A stretch of DNA of 64,000 nt from Pseudomonas fluorescens (lineage in GTDB: Bacteria; Pseudomonadota; Gammaproteobacteria; Pseudomonadales; Pseudomonadaceae). Shown here piece after piece: positions 27,505-37,118 of the stretch (positions are counted from its first letter, which is position 1; each line of letters starts with the position of its first letter). The stretch is taken from positions 930,001-994,000 of the forward strand of contig NZ_LT907842.1 in assembly GCF_900215245.1 (NCBI RefSeq), written 5' to 3'. Position numbers and translations under genes: made by a program. The notes under the pieces were generated by a model. The model saw only the letters and a program-made list of their open reading frames with translations. It did no database searches and was not told the DNA's origin.

Positions 27505-27673
27505 GGGAACTCCTGAAGGCAGATGCAGGGACGGGCGCATGAACACCGATCTGAAAACACGGGGCTGTCAATACGAGCCTGGGCGCCGTCCCCTTTGCGA
27601 ACCGGCAAAGCCTACCACAGTTGGGCCGGGGGGCAGACTGCGGCAGGTAAATTGGGCCTTTTCCGACGTAATT

Positions 27674-28570
27674 TTATCCGCGAGGGTGATGCTTGGCGTG
27701 CATCTCCTGCAGACGTGCGCGCGCGACGTGGGTGTAAATCTGGGTGGTGGATAAATCACTGTGCCCCAGCAGCATTTGCACCACGCGCAAATCCGCACCG
27801 TGGTTGAGCAAATGGGTGGCAAACGCATGGCGCAACGTATGTGGCGAAAGTGTCTTGCCGATTCCGGCCACTTTGGCCTGGTGCTTGATACGGTGCCAGA
27901 AGGTCTGGCGGGTCATCTGCTCACCGCGCAGGCTGGGAAACAGCACGTCGCTGGGCCGCCCGCCGAGCAATTCGCCACGGGCATCACGCATATAGCGCTC
28001 AACCCACACAATCGCCTCCTCGCCCATCGGCACCAGTCGCTCCTTGCTGCCTTTGCCCATGACGCGCAGCACGCCCTGACGCAAATTGACTTGCTCCAGG
28101 GTCAGGCTGATCAGCTCAGTCACCCGCAGGCCACAGGCGTAGAGCACTTCGAGCATGGCGCGGTCACGCTGGCCGATGGCTTCACTCAGGTCGGGCGCAG
28201 CAAGCAAGGCATCGACGTCAGCTTCCGACAGGGATTTGGGCAATGGCCTGCCGAGTTGCGGCATATCGATTTGCAGGGTCGGGTCGACCGCAATCAGCTT
28301 TTCCCGCAGCAGGTGGCGATAAAAGCCACGCACGCCCGATAGAAATCGCGCAGTGGAACGGGGTTTGTAGTTCTGCTCCAACCGCCAGGCCAGGTGATCG
28401 AGGATCAACTCACGTCCAGCATTGATCAGCTCGAGGTTTTTCTCCTGCAGCCAGCCGTTGAACAGGGCCAAATCACTGCGATAAGCCTGGCGGGTGTTGT
28501 CCGACAGGCCTTTTTCCAGCCACAGGGCGTCGAGGAAACGGTCGATCAGGGGATGGTCAATGGCGGGCAT
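27674..28570 (-). CDS. xerD: Tyrosine recombinase XerD
   Basis: 298-residue site-specific recombinase, normal length, that acts with XerC at dif under FtsK control to resolve chromosome dimers. The N-terminal SAM-like core-binding domain spans 1-90. Catalytic residues are in ACGLRVTELISL (Arg), LSPHTLRHAFATHLL (His, Arg), LGHSDLSTTQIY (His and the nucleophile Tyr). Start ATG 28570 (MPAIDHPLIDRFLDALW) was chosen over an in-frame GTG 6 bp upstream. The dif site itself is not in this window as far as I can see. Confidence 0.96.
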   Translation of the reverse strand: MPAIDHPLIDRFLDALWLEKGLSDNTRQAYRSDLALFNGWLQEKNLELINAGRELILDHLAWRLEQNYKPRSTARFLSGVRGFYRHLLREKLIAVDPTLQIDMPQLGRPLPKSLSEADVDALLAAPDLSEAIGQRDRAMLEVLYACGLRVTELISLTLEQVNLRQGVLRVMGKGSKERLVPMGEEAIVWVERYMRDARGELLGGRPSDVLFPSLRGEQMTRQTFWHRIKHQAKVAGIGKTLSPHTLRHAFATHLLNHGADLRVVQMLLGHSDLSTTQIYTHVARARLQEMHAKHHPRG

Positions 28571-28677
28571 GGGCACTCAAGCAGCGCAGCACAGGGCTTT
28601 GCGCAAATTATTTAGTGAACTGTGACAACGGCCACTAGTCTTTCATAGCCCGCTATTTCAAGGAACAGGGAGCTTCA

Positions 28678-30486
28678 ATGAGCGAACAACAGATTCTGCT
28701 GGCGTTTGGTGGCATTGGCGTGGCCGCGCTGGCCTGCCAATGGCTCGCATGGCGCCTGAAACTTCCCGCCATTCTTTTTCTGTTGGTCAGCGGAATCCTG
28801 GCAGGGCCGGTGCTGGGCTGGCTGAACCCTCAGGAAATGTTCGGTCCGTTGCTGATGCCATTGGTATCCCTGGCCGTGGCACTGATCCTGTTTGAAGGCA
28901 GCCTCACGCTGCACCTGTCGGAATGGAAGGAGATCGGCAGCGTCGTGCATCGCCTTGTCACGGTCGGCGCCCTGTCGACATGGGCCGTCATTACCCTGGC
29001 TACCCACTGGCTGCTGGGTTTTGACTGGATGCTCGCCCTGCTTTTCGGCACCTTGACTCTGGTGACCGGGCCTACCGTGATTGTGCCCATGTTACGTGTC
29101 GTGCGGCCAAAAGCCTCGATCGCCAATATCTTACGCTGGGAAGGCATTGTCATTGACCCGATTGGTGCGCTGCTCGCCGTGGTGGTCTACAGCTTTATCA
29201 TCGCTCGCGCGTCAGGCGACGGTTTGAGTCACAGCCTGCTGACCTTTGGCGGCGTGATCCTGTGCGGCAGCCTGTTCGGAGCCGCCGGTGGTTGGGTGTT
29301 GGGGCAAATCATGCGCCGGCAATGGCTGCCGGAATACCTGCATAACCTGGCTACGCTGGCTGGTGTTCTGGGAATCTTCATCGCCTCCAACGAGGTGATG
29401 CATGAGTCCGGCCTGCTGGCCGTGACGCTGATGGGCATGTGGATGGCCAATATGAAGGGCGTTGACGTACGTCACATCCTGCACTTCAAGGAAAATCTCA
29501 GCGTCCTGCTGATTTCCGGGTTATTCATTCTGCTGGCCGCGCGCCTGGACCTGAACGCCCTGATTGCCTTGGGGCCGTTCGTACTGATCCTGTTACTGAT
29601 CATTCAGTTTATTGCGCGACCTTTGAACGTCGCCCTTTCGACCTTCGGGTCCGGCCTGAACTGGCGTGAACGTGCCCTGCTGTCTTGGATTGCACCACGC
29701 GGGATCGTGGCGGCAGCCGTGTCGGCGATTTTCGCCATTCGCCTGGATGAGGCCGGTCATGAAGGCGCACTGTTACTGGTGCCGCTGACATTCGCCGTGA
29801 TTATCGGCACCGTCGTCCTGCAAAGCGCCACTGCCCGCCCGTTGGCACGCCTGCTGAAAGTCGCCGAGCCTGCGCCCAGCGGCTTCCTGATCGTCGGCGC
29901 GAACGGCCCGGCGCGGATCCTGGGCAAAGCCTTGCAACAACTGGGCAGCCGTGTGCTGCTGACCGACTCCAGCTGGGAAAACATCCGCGCCAGCCGAATG
30001 GAAGGGCTACCCACCTACTTCGGCAACCCGGCATCACAACATGCCGAATCGCATCTGGATCTGGTCGGCCTCGGGCATTTGCTGGCGCTCTCACCTTCAG
30101 GCGAACTGAACACCCTGGCCGCCATGCGTTTTCGCCACGATTTTGGGCATCGTCTGTTCGCCCTGGCCAGCAGCCAGGAAAGCCGTCGCACCGATAAACA
30201 CCGGGCCAGCCACGAGCACCGTGGCCATTTGCTGGGCAGCCAACCCCTGAGTTACACCAAACTTGCCAGCCTGCTGGGCCAAGGCGCAGAGCTGTATAGC
30301 ACCAACCTGACCGAAGGCTTCAGCTGGGAACAGTACCAGGCGCTCCATGGCGACCGCGCGACGCTGCTGTTTGCCCGCGATACCGGCGGCTGGGTACACG
30401 TGGTGACCCCGGACAGCAGCTTGAAGCCCGTGGCTGGCTGGACCTTGCTGGCCATGATTCAACCAGAAAACAACACAGCCGAATAA
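28678..30486 (+). CDS. CPA1-type Na+(K+)/H+ antiporter with C-terminal nucleotide-binding-like region
   Basis: 602-residue inner-membrane transporter. About 12 hydrophobic segments (1-400) include the NhaP/CPA1 core motifs ILFEGSLTLHL and GPTVIVPMLRVVRPK, and a WIAPRGIVAAAVSAIFA helix. The C-terminal cytosolic part (about 405-600) contains a Rossmann-like stretch (FLIVGANGPARILGKALQQLGSRVLLTDSSWENI) similar to TrkA-N domains, suggesting nucleotide gating. Likely role is cation/pH homeostasis; ion preference is unknown. GGGAGC lies before ATG 28678. Divergent from xerD. Confidence 0.9.
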   Translation: MSEQQILLAFGGIGVAALACQWLAWRLKLPAILFLLVSGILAGPVLGWLNPQEMFGPLLMPLVSLAVALILFEGSLTLHLSEWKEIGSVVHRLVTVGALSTWAVITLATHWLLGFDWMLALLFGTLTLVTGPTVIVPMLRVVRPKASIANILRWEGIVIDPIGALLAVVVYSFIIARASGDGLSHSLLTFGGVILCGSLFGAAGGWVLGQIMRRQWLPEYLHNLATLAGVLGIFIASNEVMHESGLLAVTLMGMWMANMKGVDVRHILHFKENLSVLLISGLFILLAARLDLNALIALGPFVLILLLIIQFIARPLNVALSTFGSGLNWRERALLSWIAPRGIVAAAVSAIFAIRLDEAGHEGALLLVPLTFAVIIGTVVLQSATARPLARLLKVAEPAPSGFLIVGANGPARILGKALQQLGSRVLLTDSSWENIRASRMEGLPTYFGNPASQHAESHLDLVGLGHLLALSPSGELNTLAAMRFRHDFGHRLFALASSQESRRTDKHRASHEHRGHLLGSQPLSYTKLASLLGQGAELYSTNLTEGFSWEQYQALHGDRATLLFARDTGGWVHVVTPDSSLKPVAGWTLLAMIQPENNTAE

Positions 30487-30487
30487 G

Positions 30488-30901
30488 TCAGTCGGCAAAA
30501 CCCGGTAAGACCGGCACAGGGCGTTTGTCAGCATCAATTGCCACGAAACTGAACACGCCCTGGATCGCCTTTTCGCGGCCATCGGCACTCATGCTCTCGA
30601 CGAACACTTCGACTTCGACCTTGAGGCTGGTGTTACCCACTTTGATTACGCGACCGATCAGTTCAACGATGGAGCCGGCTGGAATCGCATGATTGAAATC
30701 GATTCGATCAGTGGAAACCGTCACCAGCGGCAAGCGGCAAAAACGCGTGGCGGTGATGAACGACACTTCATCCATCCACGCCAGCGCTGTGCCGCCGAAC
30801 AGGGTGTTGTGGTGGTTGGTGGTCGGCGGGAACACGGCCTTGGTCACGTGGGTCACGGACAGGTCGGTGCGACGCTGGATTTCTTCGAGGCGGGTGGTCA
30901 T
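30488..30901 (-). CDS. Hotdog-fold acyl-CoA thioesterase (YciA/BACH-like)
   Basis: 137-residue thioesterase with the conserved N-terminal TKAVFPPTTNHHNTLFGGTALAWMDEVSFITATRF containing the catalytic Asp/Glu region, and DRIDFNHAIPAGSIVELIGRV. Hydrolyses acyl-CoAs to free acid and CoA; chain-length preference is unknown. The chosen start ATG 30901 (MTTRLEEIQRRTDL) trims 8 unconserved residues. It follows the rplS terminator on the same strand and should have its own promoter. Its stop is 1 nt from the convergent antiporter stop. Confidence 0.92.
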   Translation of the reverse strand: MTTRLEEIQRRTDLSVTHVTKAVFPPTTNHHNTLFGGTALAWMDEVSFITATRFCRLPLVTVSTDRIDFNHAIPAGSIVELIGRVIKVGNTSLKVEVEVFVESMSADGREKAIQGVFSFVAIDADKRPVPVLPGFAD

Positions 30902-30936
30902 GGGGAAATACCGGCAAATTGACAAATTTCAGGCAC

Positions 30937-30964
30937 AAAAAAGCAGCCCGTAGGCTGCTTTTTT
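30937..30964 (-). terminator. Intrinsic terminator of the rpsP-rimM-trmD-rplS operon
   Basis: AAAAAAGCAGCC-CGTA-GGCTGC followed by T6 is symmetric, so it can act on either strand. It lies 20 nt after the rplS stop. Confidence 0.94.
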
Positions 30965-30983
30965 CTGCATCGGGAAGCTGGAC

Positions 30984-31334
30984 TTAAGCCAGTTTTTCCT
31001 TGATGCGAGCTGCTTTACCGGACAGGTCACGCAGGTAGTACAGCTTGGCTTTACGTACGTCACCGCGACGCTTAACGGCCATGCTGTCGATTTGCGGGCT
31101 GTAGGTCTGGAAAGTACGCTCTACGCCAACACCGTTGGAGATTTTACGAACAGTGAAAGCACTGTTCACACCACGGTTACGCTTGGCGATTACCACGCCT
31201 TCGAACGCTTGCAGACGCGAACGGTCGCCTTCCTTCACTTTCACCTGAACGACAATGGTGTCGCCCGGGGCAAAGGTAGGGATCTCTTTGGTCATCTGCT
31301 CTGCTTCGAGTGCAAGGATGATTTTGTTAGTCAT
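30984..31334 (-). CDS. rplS: 50S ribosomal protein L19
   Basis: 116 residues, full length, at the 30S-50S interface. [21 protein letters not shown], the [24 protein letters not shown] core and [45 protein letters not shown] are standard. Last gene of the rpsP-rimM-trmD-rplS operon, 45 bp after trmD. Confidence 0.99.
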
Positions 31335-31379
31335 GCTGTGCTCCTAAGGTAAGTCGTCGGACCTACCATCGATACGTTG

Positions 31380-32132
31380 TTAACTATCGTCCCGCGCGAG
31401 GATGTATTCCTCGAGCAGCTTCTTCTCTTCTCCAGAAAGCGAGCGGCTTTCCAGAAGATCGGCGCGTCGTTCATAGGTCCGACCAAGGGACTGCTGTAAA
31501 CGCCAACGCCGGATGTGTGCGTGATTGCCACTTAGCAATACGTCGGGAACACGCTGATCCGCATACACCTCCGGTCGGGTGTAGTGCGGGCAATCCAGCA
31601 AACCATCCGTGAAGGAATCTTCCTCCGCGGAGTCCGCATGCCCTAAAGCTCCAGGCAGCAGTCGTGTAACCGCATCTATCAGGACCATCGCCGGCAGCTC
31701 GCCGCCAGACAGGACATAGTCCCCAATCGACCACTCTTCATCGACATGAGCGTCAATAAACCGCTCGTCAATGCCTTCATAGCGACCGGCAATCAGGATT
31801 AATGCTTCCTCATTCGCCAGTTCGCGAACCCCAGCCTGTTTCAGCTGACGGCCTTGAGGAGACAGGTAAATCACCTTCGCCCTCTCCCCGGCAGCGGCCT
31901 TGGCCTGAGCCAACGCGTCTTCCAGGGGCTTGATCTTCATCACCATGCCCGGGCCACCGCCAAATGGGCGATCGTCCACAGTGTGATGTCGATCCGTCGT
32001 GTAGTCTCGCGGGTTCCAACAGGTAAGCTGCAAGAGCCCCTGTTTCACCGCCCGACTGGTGATGCCGTACTCGCTGATGGCGGAAAACATCTCGGGAAAC
32101 AAACTGATCACTTCAATGCGCAAATTAGCCAC
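31380..32132 (-). CDS. trmD: tRNA (guanine37-N1)-methyltransferase TrmD
   Basis: 250 residues. Methylates G37 of tRNAs with SAM, preventing +1 frameshifts. It has the SPOUT trefoil-knot fold, with [34 protein letters not shown] and the knot segment [21 protein letters not shown] place the start at GTG 32132 ([16 protein letters not shown]), two bases after the rimM stop. An ATG at 32153 inside rimM and longer frames are possible but not conserved. Third gene of the operon. Confidence 0.96.
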   Translation of the reverse strand: MANLRIEVISLFPEMFSAISEYGITSRAVKQGLLQLTCWNPRDYTTDRHHTVDDRPFGGGPGMVMKIKPLEDALAQAKAAAGERAKVIYLSPQGRQLKQAGVRELANEEALILIAGRYEGIDERFIDAHVDEEWSIGDYVLSGGELPAMVLIDAVTRLLPGALGHADSAEEDSFTDGLLDCPHYTRPEVYADQRVPDVLLSGNHAHIRRWRLQQSLGRTYERRADLLESRSLSGEEKKLLEEYILARDDS

Positions 32133-32134
32133 GC

Positions 32135-32671
32135 TTAGAAGTCCGCGTCCCATTCCACCTTCATCTCGCCCGCTGCCAGGTCGACGGCCAACACACATTG
32201 CTCGGTATACGGCAACAGGCGTTCGCGATCATCCAGGCTGCCAGCGCAAGGCTTGACCACCATTACATCATTGGCGCCGGTTTCCAGAAGATGATCGATT
32301 TTCCCGAGCAATTGCCCCAGTTGATCAATAACCTTCAGACCTTCCAGCTGGTACCAGTAGTACTCGCCGTCGGTCAATTCAGGGAACAGGTTACGCGGCA
32401 CGCAGATCTCATAACCGGCCAGAAGACGAGCTTCTTCACGATCATCAAGACCCTTGAGCTTTGCGACCAGGAACTTATCGCTCCCGCGTCCACTGACCAG
32501 CTCGACCTGTTTCACACTCCCTTCGCGCTTGAGCGTCCAGGTTTTGTACTGCAACAGGTTTTCAGTCGGATCAGTAAAGGAATACACCTTCACTTCGCCG
32601 CGAACGCCATGAACAGAGTAAATCTTGCCGATAACGATCAAATCATCAGCAACAGCTGGCGTCGCGTTCAT
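32135..32671 (-). CDS. rimM: Ribosome maturation factor RimM
   Basis: 178 residues that bind S19 and assist 30S head assembly. N-terminal barrel ([22 protein letters not shown]) and C-terminal PRC-barrel domain ([36 protein letters not shown]) are both present. It starts 5 bp after rpsP and ends 2 bp before trmD, so translation is tightly linked. Confidence 0.98.
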   Translation of the reverse strand: MNATPAVADDLIVIGKIYSVHGVRGEVKVYSFTDPTENLLQYKTWTLKREGSVKQVELVSGRGSDKFLVAKLKGLDDREEARLLAGYEICVPRNLFPELTDGEYYWYQLEGLKVIDQLGQLLGKIDHLLETGANDVMVVKPCAGSLDDRERLLPYTEQCVLAVDLAAGEMKVEWDADF

Positions 32672-32676
32672 ATTGC

Positions 32677-32928
32677 TCAGGCTGCGGCCTTAGCCGAGTC
32701 CTTCAACAGTTTTGCAACGCGCTCGGATGGCTGTGCGCCAACGCTCAGCCAGTAGGCTACGCGCTCTTGGTTCACGGACAGACGAACTTCTTGACCACGA
32801 GCAACAGGGTTGAAGAAACCAACCTGTTCCTTGTGCGAACCGTCACGCGGGTTGCGGCTGTCGGTTACGGTCAAGTGGTAAAACGGGCGCTTTTTGGAGC
32901 CGCCAAGGGCAAGACGGATTGTTAGCAT
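32677..32928 (-). CDS. rpsP: 30S ribosomal protein S16
   Basis: 83 residues, full length: [30 protein letters not shown] and the [17 protein letters not shown] end are standard. First gene of the rpsP-rimM-trmD-rplS operon. About 250 bp of upstream sequence separates it from ffh and should hold its promoter. Confidence 0.99.
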   Translation of the reverse strand: MLTIRLALGGSKKRPFYHLTVTDSRNPRDGSHKEQVGFFNPVARGQEVRLSVNQERVAYWLSVGAQPSERVAKLLKDSAKAAA

Positions 32929-33130
32929 GTGAACATCGTTCCTGTAGTCGGTGCTGCAAATCTAAATGCACAGCGGGCATAGGTGCCCGAAAGGCCGCAT
33001 ATTCTAAGGAATATCCGGACTTTTGCAAATGTCTTTTTCTGGCGCCTATCAGCGTGCCACTCAGATCTGCTATAGAGCCGTCGGTTAAAACGGCGAGTCA
33101 GCTCCCGCTAACCGCGGGTTTGCTGGAGAT

Positions 33131-33171
33131 CCCACATCCCTGTGGGTCGGAGCGCAAGCATGCTTGCGCTC
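33131..33171 (-). terminator. Hairpin pair after ffh
   Basis: GAGCGCAAGCATGCTTGCGC plus TC (33150-33171) is a perfect 22-bp palindrome starting 8 nt after the ffh stop. CCCACA-TCCC-TGTGGG (33131-33146) follows. Neither has a T-run, so a Rho-dependent or stabilising role is as likely as intrinsic termination. Confidence 0.5.
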
Positions 33172-33178
33172 GAATACT

Positions 33179-34555
33179 TTACATTTTGGGCATGCCACCG
33201 CCGGGCAACATACCGCCCATGCCGCGCATCATCTTGGCCATTCCGCCTTTGGCGGAGAATTTCTTCATCATCTTCTGCATCTGCTTGTGCTGCTTGATCA
33301 AGCGACCGATGTCCTGCACCTGGGTGCCGGAACCCATGGCGATCCGACGTTTGCGCGAACCACTGATCAGTTCAGGGTCGCGGCGCTCGGCCGGGGTCAT
33401 GGAGTTGATGATGGCTTCCATCTGCTTGAATTGCTTCTCTGCCGCGCCCTGGGCATTGCCCATTTGCGCCAGGTTCACACCGCCGATGTTCGGCAGCTTG
33501 TCCATCAGGCCGCCGAGGCCGCCCATGTTTTTCATCTGTTGCAGCTGATCGCGGAAGTCTTCGAGGTCGAAGCCCTTGCCCTTCTTCAGCTTTTTGGCCA
33601 GCTTGTCGGCCTTGTCTTTGTCGAGGGTGGCTTCGGCCTGTTCGATCAGGCTGAGCACGTCACCCATGCCGAGGATACGCGAGGCGATCCGCTCTGGGTG
33701 GAACGGCTCGAGCGCGTCGCTCTTCTCGCCCATACCGATGAACTTGATCGGCTTACCGGTGATGGCACGTACCGACAGCGCGGCACCGCCACGGGCGTCA
33801 CCGTCGACCTTGGTCAGGATCACGCCGGTCAGCGGCAATGCGTCGCCGAAGGCCTTGGCGGTGTTGGCCGCATCCTGGCCGGTCATGGCGTCGACCACGA
33901 ACAGCGTTTCGACCGGGTTGATCGCGGCATGCAGCGCCTTGATCTCGCCCATCATCTCTTCGTCGATGTGCAGGCGACCGGCGGTATCGACGATAACCAC
34001 GTCGATGAATTTGAGCTTGGCTTCTTTAATAGCCGCGTTGGCAATGTCGACCGGCTTCTGGCTCAGGTCGGACGGGAAGAAGGTCACCCCCACTTCACCG
34101 GCAAGCATTTCGAGCTGCTTGATGGCCGCCGGACGGTACACGTCGGCCGACACCACCATCACCGACTTCTTCTTGCGCTCTTTAAGGAAGCGCGCCAGCT
34201 TGCCGGCGGTGGTAGTTTTACCCGCACCTTGCAGACCGGCCATCAGCACAACGGCTGGCGGTACGGCGCTGAGGTTCAAATCTTCGTTGGCCGCGCCCAT
34301 CAGGCTTTCGAGTTCGGCCTGGACGATCTTCACAAAAGCCTGGCCCGGCGTCAGGCTGCGGGACACTTCGGTGCCCACGGCGCGCTCTTTGACCGAGTTG
34401 ACGAAGTCCTTGACCACAGGCAAGGCCACGTCGGCTTCCAGCAACGCCATGCGTACTTCACGCAGGGTGTCTTTAATATTGTCCTCGGTCAGCTTGGCCT
34501 TGCCGGTGACATGGCGCAGCGTCTGCGAGAGACGGTCAGTCAAGTTTTCAAACAT
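33179..34555 (-). CDS. ffh: Signal recognition particle protein Ffh
   Basis: 458-residue SRP GTPase that binds 4.5S RNA and signal sequences for cotranslational targeting to the inner membrane. N domain 1-90, then G domain with P-loop GLQGAGKTTTAGKL, VDTAGRLHIDEEMM and TKVDGDARGG. The methionine-rich M domain has the RNA-binding SGSRKRRIAMGSGTQVQDI and a Met/Gly tail (MMRGMGGMLPGGGMPKM). Normal length. Divergent from the CcsA-like gene. Confidence 0.98.
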   Translation of the reverse strand: MFENLTDRLSQTLRHVTGKAKLTEDNIKDTLREVRMALLEADVALPVVKDFVNSVKERAVGTEVSRSLTPGQAFVKIVQAELESLMGAANEDLNLSAVPPAVVLMAGLQGAGKTTTAGKLARFLKERKKKSVMVVSADVYRPAAIKQLEMLAGEVGVTFFPSDLSQKPVDIANAAIKEAKLKFIDVVIVDTAGRLHIDEEMMGEIKALHAAINPVETLFVVDAMTGQDAANTAKAFGDALPLTGVILTKVDGDARGGAALSVRAITGKPIKFIGMGEKSDALEPFHPERIASRILGMGDVLSLIEQAEATLDKDKADKLAKKLKKGKGFDLEDFRDQLQQMKNMGGLGGLMDKLPNIGGVNLAQMGNAQGAAEKQFKQMEAIINSMTPAERRDPELISGSRKRRIAMGSGTQVQDIGRLIKQHKQMQKMMKKFSAKGGMAKMMRGMGGMLPGGGMPKM

Positions 34556-34788
34556 GCGCGATCCTTTCAGGCCCTATTCATCGAAATGCAGTGGTGACCG
34601 AGGTAATGGCGGCCCAGGCTGTGGTAAATCGCTATTAAAAACAGCGCTCAGCGAGCCTGCGGCGTGGGCAGGTCGCGGATTATAGCGAAGACTGCGCCTG
34701 TGCACACCCGCTGTCTGGCCCGGGAGTCTTTCGTGCAGCGCAGGTGTGTGCCAAACTCAGCGCCTTTCGGGCTTGTCTATCAGGATTT

Positions 34789-35601
34789 ATGGTCCCCTTG
34801 TCACCCAGTTTGCTACCCAGCCTCGCCGCCGCCCTTTTGTATGCCGCTGCGACTCTCTATCAGGGCACTCGTCTGGCCCAGGGCACAAAAGCGGACAAAC
34901 GCCTGCTGGTGGGCGTTGGCGTCATCGCCCTGCTGGCCCATGCCGCGAGCCTGTTCACGCATCTGATGACGCCGGTCGGCCTGGGCCTGGACTTTTTCAG
35001 CGCTGCCAGCCTGATCGCCGCCGCCGTCATCGCGCTGACGTTGATGGCCTGCTATCGAATCCCCGTCGAGAACCTGCTGGTACTGCTATTCCCCCTCGGC
35101 ATACTGACGGTGCTGCTGGCGCAATTTGCCCCGACCGGCACCGTGCAGGTCATTGACGAGGAACCGGGCATCCTCGCCCACATTCTGTTGTCGATTCTCG
35201 CCTACGGCATGTTCACCATCGCCGTGTTCCAGGCGTTGCTCGTGCTGCTGCAGGACCACCAGCTCAAAAACAAGCACCCGTCCGGGCTGATCAAGAACTT
35301 CCCGCCACTGCAAACCATGGAAAGCCTGCTGTTCGGTTTCCTGTGGGCCGGCTGGACACTGCTGTCGCTGTCGCTGATTTCCGGCTGGCTGTTCGTCGAA
35401 AACCTGTTCGCCCAGCACCTGGTGCACAAAACCTTGCTGGCGTGCCTGGCCTGGGTCGTGTTCAGCGTCTTGCTGTGGGGTCGCAACCGTCTCGGCTGGC
35501 GTGGGCACAAAGCGATCCGCTGGACCCTGGCTGGTTTCTGCCTGCTGATGCTGGCCTATTTCGGCAGCAAGCTGGTTCGCGAATACATCCTGCATATCTG
35601 A
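34789..35601 (+). CDS. CcsA/YpjD-like inner-membrane protein (cytochrome c assembly family)
   Basis: 270 residues with about eight hydrophobic segments and the cytochrome c assembly-type core EEPGILAHILLSILAYGMFTIAVFQALLVLLQ. The family includes CcsA/CcmC-like heme handlers, but this YpjD/HemX-type subgroup near ffh is uncharacterised; the WWD heme motif is not evident. Start ATG 34789 (MVPLSPSLLPS) follows CAGGA; a longer frame adds 15 unconserved residues. The CorC-type gene starts 12 bp later, probably cotranscribed. Confidence 0.85.
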   Translation: MVPLSPSLLPSLAAALLYAAATLYQGTRLAQGTKADKRLLVGVGVIALLAHAASLFTHLMTPVGLGLDFFSAASLIAAAVIALTLMACYRIPVENLLVLLFPLGILTVLLAQFAPTGTVQVIDEEPGILAHILLSILAYGMFTIAVFQALLVLLQDHQLKNKHPSGLIKNFPPLQTMESLLFGFLWAGWTLLSLSLISGWLFVENLFAQHLVHKTLLACLAWVVFSVLLWGRNRLGWRGHKAIRWTLAGFCLLMLAYFGSKLVREYILHI

Positions 35602-35613
35602 CGGGCAGCGATC

Positions 35614-36852
35614 ATGGACAACTTGCCCCTTGGGCCGATGCTCGCGGTAATCACCTTGCTGGTGTTATGGGCGGCGCTGTTTACCGCCATCGAAGCCGCA
35701 CAACAACACCTGCTGGCACTGCGCCCTGGTACACGCCAGGGTGACAAGGCGGCCGCCCGCCTGAACTTCCCGCGTAACAGCCTGATCCTGTGCAACAGCT
35801 TGTGTCGCGCTGCGGTGGTTATCCTCTGCACCTTGCTGGCGATCTATGCCTGGGCGCAGAACGGCCCGTGGCTCGGCTGGCTGATCTCTTGTGCGATTCT
35901 GCTGGTGCTCGCCGACTACCTGCCCCGCGCCCTCGCAGTTCGCCATCCCCAGGCCGTACTGGGCTTTGGCAACACATTGCTGGGCGTGCCGCTGAAATTG
36001 CTTTATCCGCTGGCGTGGCTGCTCAATGGCATCAGCCTGCTGCTGCTGCGCCCCTTCGCACGCAAAACCGGCGTGGTGAAAAAAAGCGACGAGCCGCTGC
36101 CCGACCACGATGATGAACCGGAGCCCGAGGCCGATCAAAGCCGCAGCCACGGCATGCCCGGCATTCACGCCCTGGACAACATCACGGTCAACGACATCCT
36201 GGTACCGCGCAGCGAAGTGGACGGCATCAACCTGGACGATCCGGTTGAAGAGATCATCGAGCAATTGCGCACCTCCCAGCGCACGCGCCTGCCGGTCTTC
36301 CACAGTGACATCAACCAAGTCGAAGCGGTGCTCAACACCCGGCAGATCCAACACCTGCTGCCTGATGCCAGCCTGACCAAAGATGCCTTGCTCGCCGCGT
36401 GCCACGAACCCTACTTCGTCCCGGAAAGCACCCCGCTGCAACTGCAGTTGCTGAACTTCCACAAGCAGCAACGACGCCTGGGCATGGTGGTGGACGAATA
36501 CGGCGAAGTGCTGGGTATTGTCACCCTGGAAGACATTCTTGAAGAAATCGTCGGCGAATTCGAAAGCGATCAGGCGGTGGATAACCCGCATGTCGACGCG
36601 CAACCCGATGGCCGTTTCATCATCGACGGCGCTGCCTCGATCCGCGAACTGAACAAGAGCCTGGGCTGGCACCTGCCCAGCGACGGCCCCAAGACCCTCA
36701 ACGGCCTGGTCACCGAAGCGCTGGAGACCATTCCAGATTGCGCGGTGTGCCTGAAAATCGGCCGCTATCGCCTGGAAATCCTCGAAACCGAGGACAACCG
36801 CGTCAGCAAGGTGCTGATCTGGCACACCAGCCGGGTGCCGGTCGCCGTATAA
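35614..36852 (+). CDS. CNNM/CorB-CorC-type membrane protein (HlyC/CorC family)
   Basis: 412 residues: an N-terminal DUF21 membrane domain (about 1-150), two CBS domains (about 185-310; NDILVPRSEVDGINLDDPVEEI, MVVDEYGEVLGIVTLEDILEEIVGEF) and a C-terminal CorC_HlyC domain (GRFIIDGAASIRELNKSLGWHLP). Family members are linked to Mg2+ efflux or resistance to cobalt; CBS domains bind adenine nucleotides. The ion transported here is not established. It directly follows the CcsA-like gene. Confidence 0.92.
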   Translation: MDNLPLGPMLAVITLLVLWAALFTAIEAAQQHLLALRPGTRQGDKAAARLNFPRNSLILCNSLCRAAVVILCTLLAIYAWAQNGPWLGWLISCAILLVLADYLPRALAVRHPQAVLGFGNTLLGVPLKLLYPLAWLLNGISLLLLRPFARKTGVVKKSDEPLPDHDDEPEPEADQSRSHGMPGIHALDNITVNDILVPRSEVDGINLDDPVEEIIEQLRTSQRTRLPVFHSDINQVEAVLNTRQIQHLLPDASLTKDALLAACHEPYFVPESTPLQLQLLNFHKQQRRLGMVVDEYGEVLGIVTLEDILEEIVGEFESDQAVDNPHVDAQPDGRFIIDGAASIRELNKSLGWHLPSDGPKTLNGLVTEALETIPDCAVCLKIGRYRLEILETEDNRVSKVLIWHTSRVPVAV

Positions 36853-36902
36853 GCGCTTGGCACCGTTGATTTGCAGCGTTTGATAGATCGTGATCGAGCC
36901 CC

Positions 36903-36932
36903 TTGTTGTCTGTTCAAACCCCTTCCTATAAT
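36903..36932 (+). promoter_or_regulatory. Candidate sigma-70 promoter for the MFS gene
   Basis: TATAAT (36927-36932) is preceded by TTGTTG (36903-36908, spacing 18) or TTGTCT (36906-36911, spacing 15). It would give a 5' leader of about 180 nt before ATG 37119. Confidence 0.55.
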
Positions 36933-37118
36933 CGGGCGGCTTACCCAAGCCCCGCCCGACCGCGTGCTACCCGCACTCAGCGCGTCCAGGCACCGCTTTA
37001 CCGTGTCTGACCGGTGTTTGCTCCCATCCCGAGCCGCCCCGCCTACACCCCTGATCCTTGGGTGTTCGACCAATAATAATCCGCGTCCAAACGCGCAATG
37101 ACCGTCAGGGATACTGCC

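Noticed and set aside
33000..33178. Possible small RNA gene between rpsP and ffh
   Set aside because: Several hairpins but no clear promoter plus T-run terminator; better explained as ffh 3' end and rpsP upstream region.
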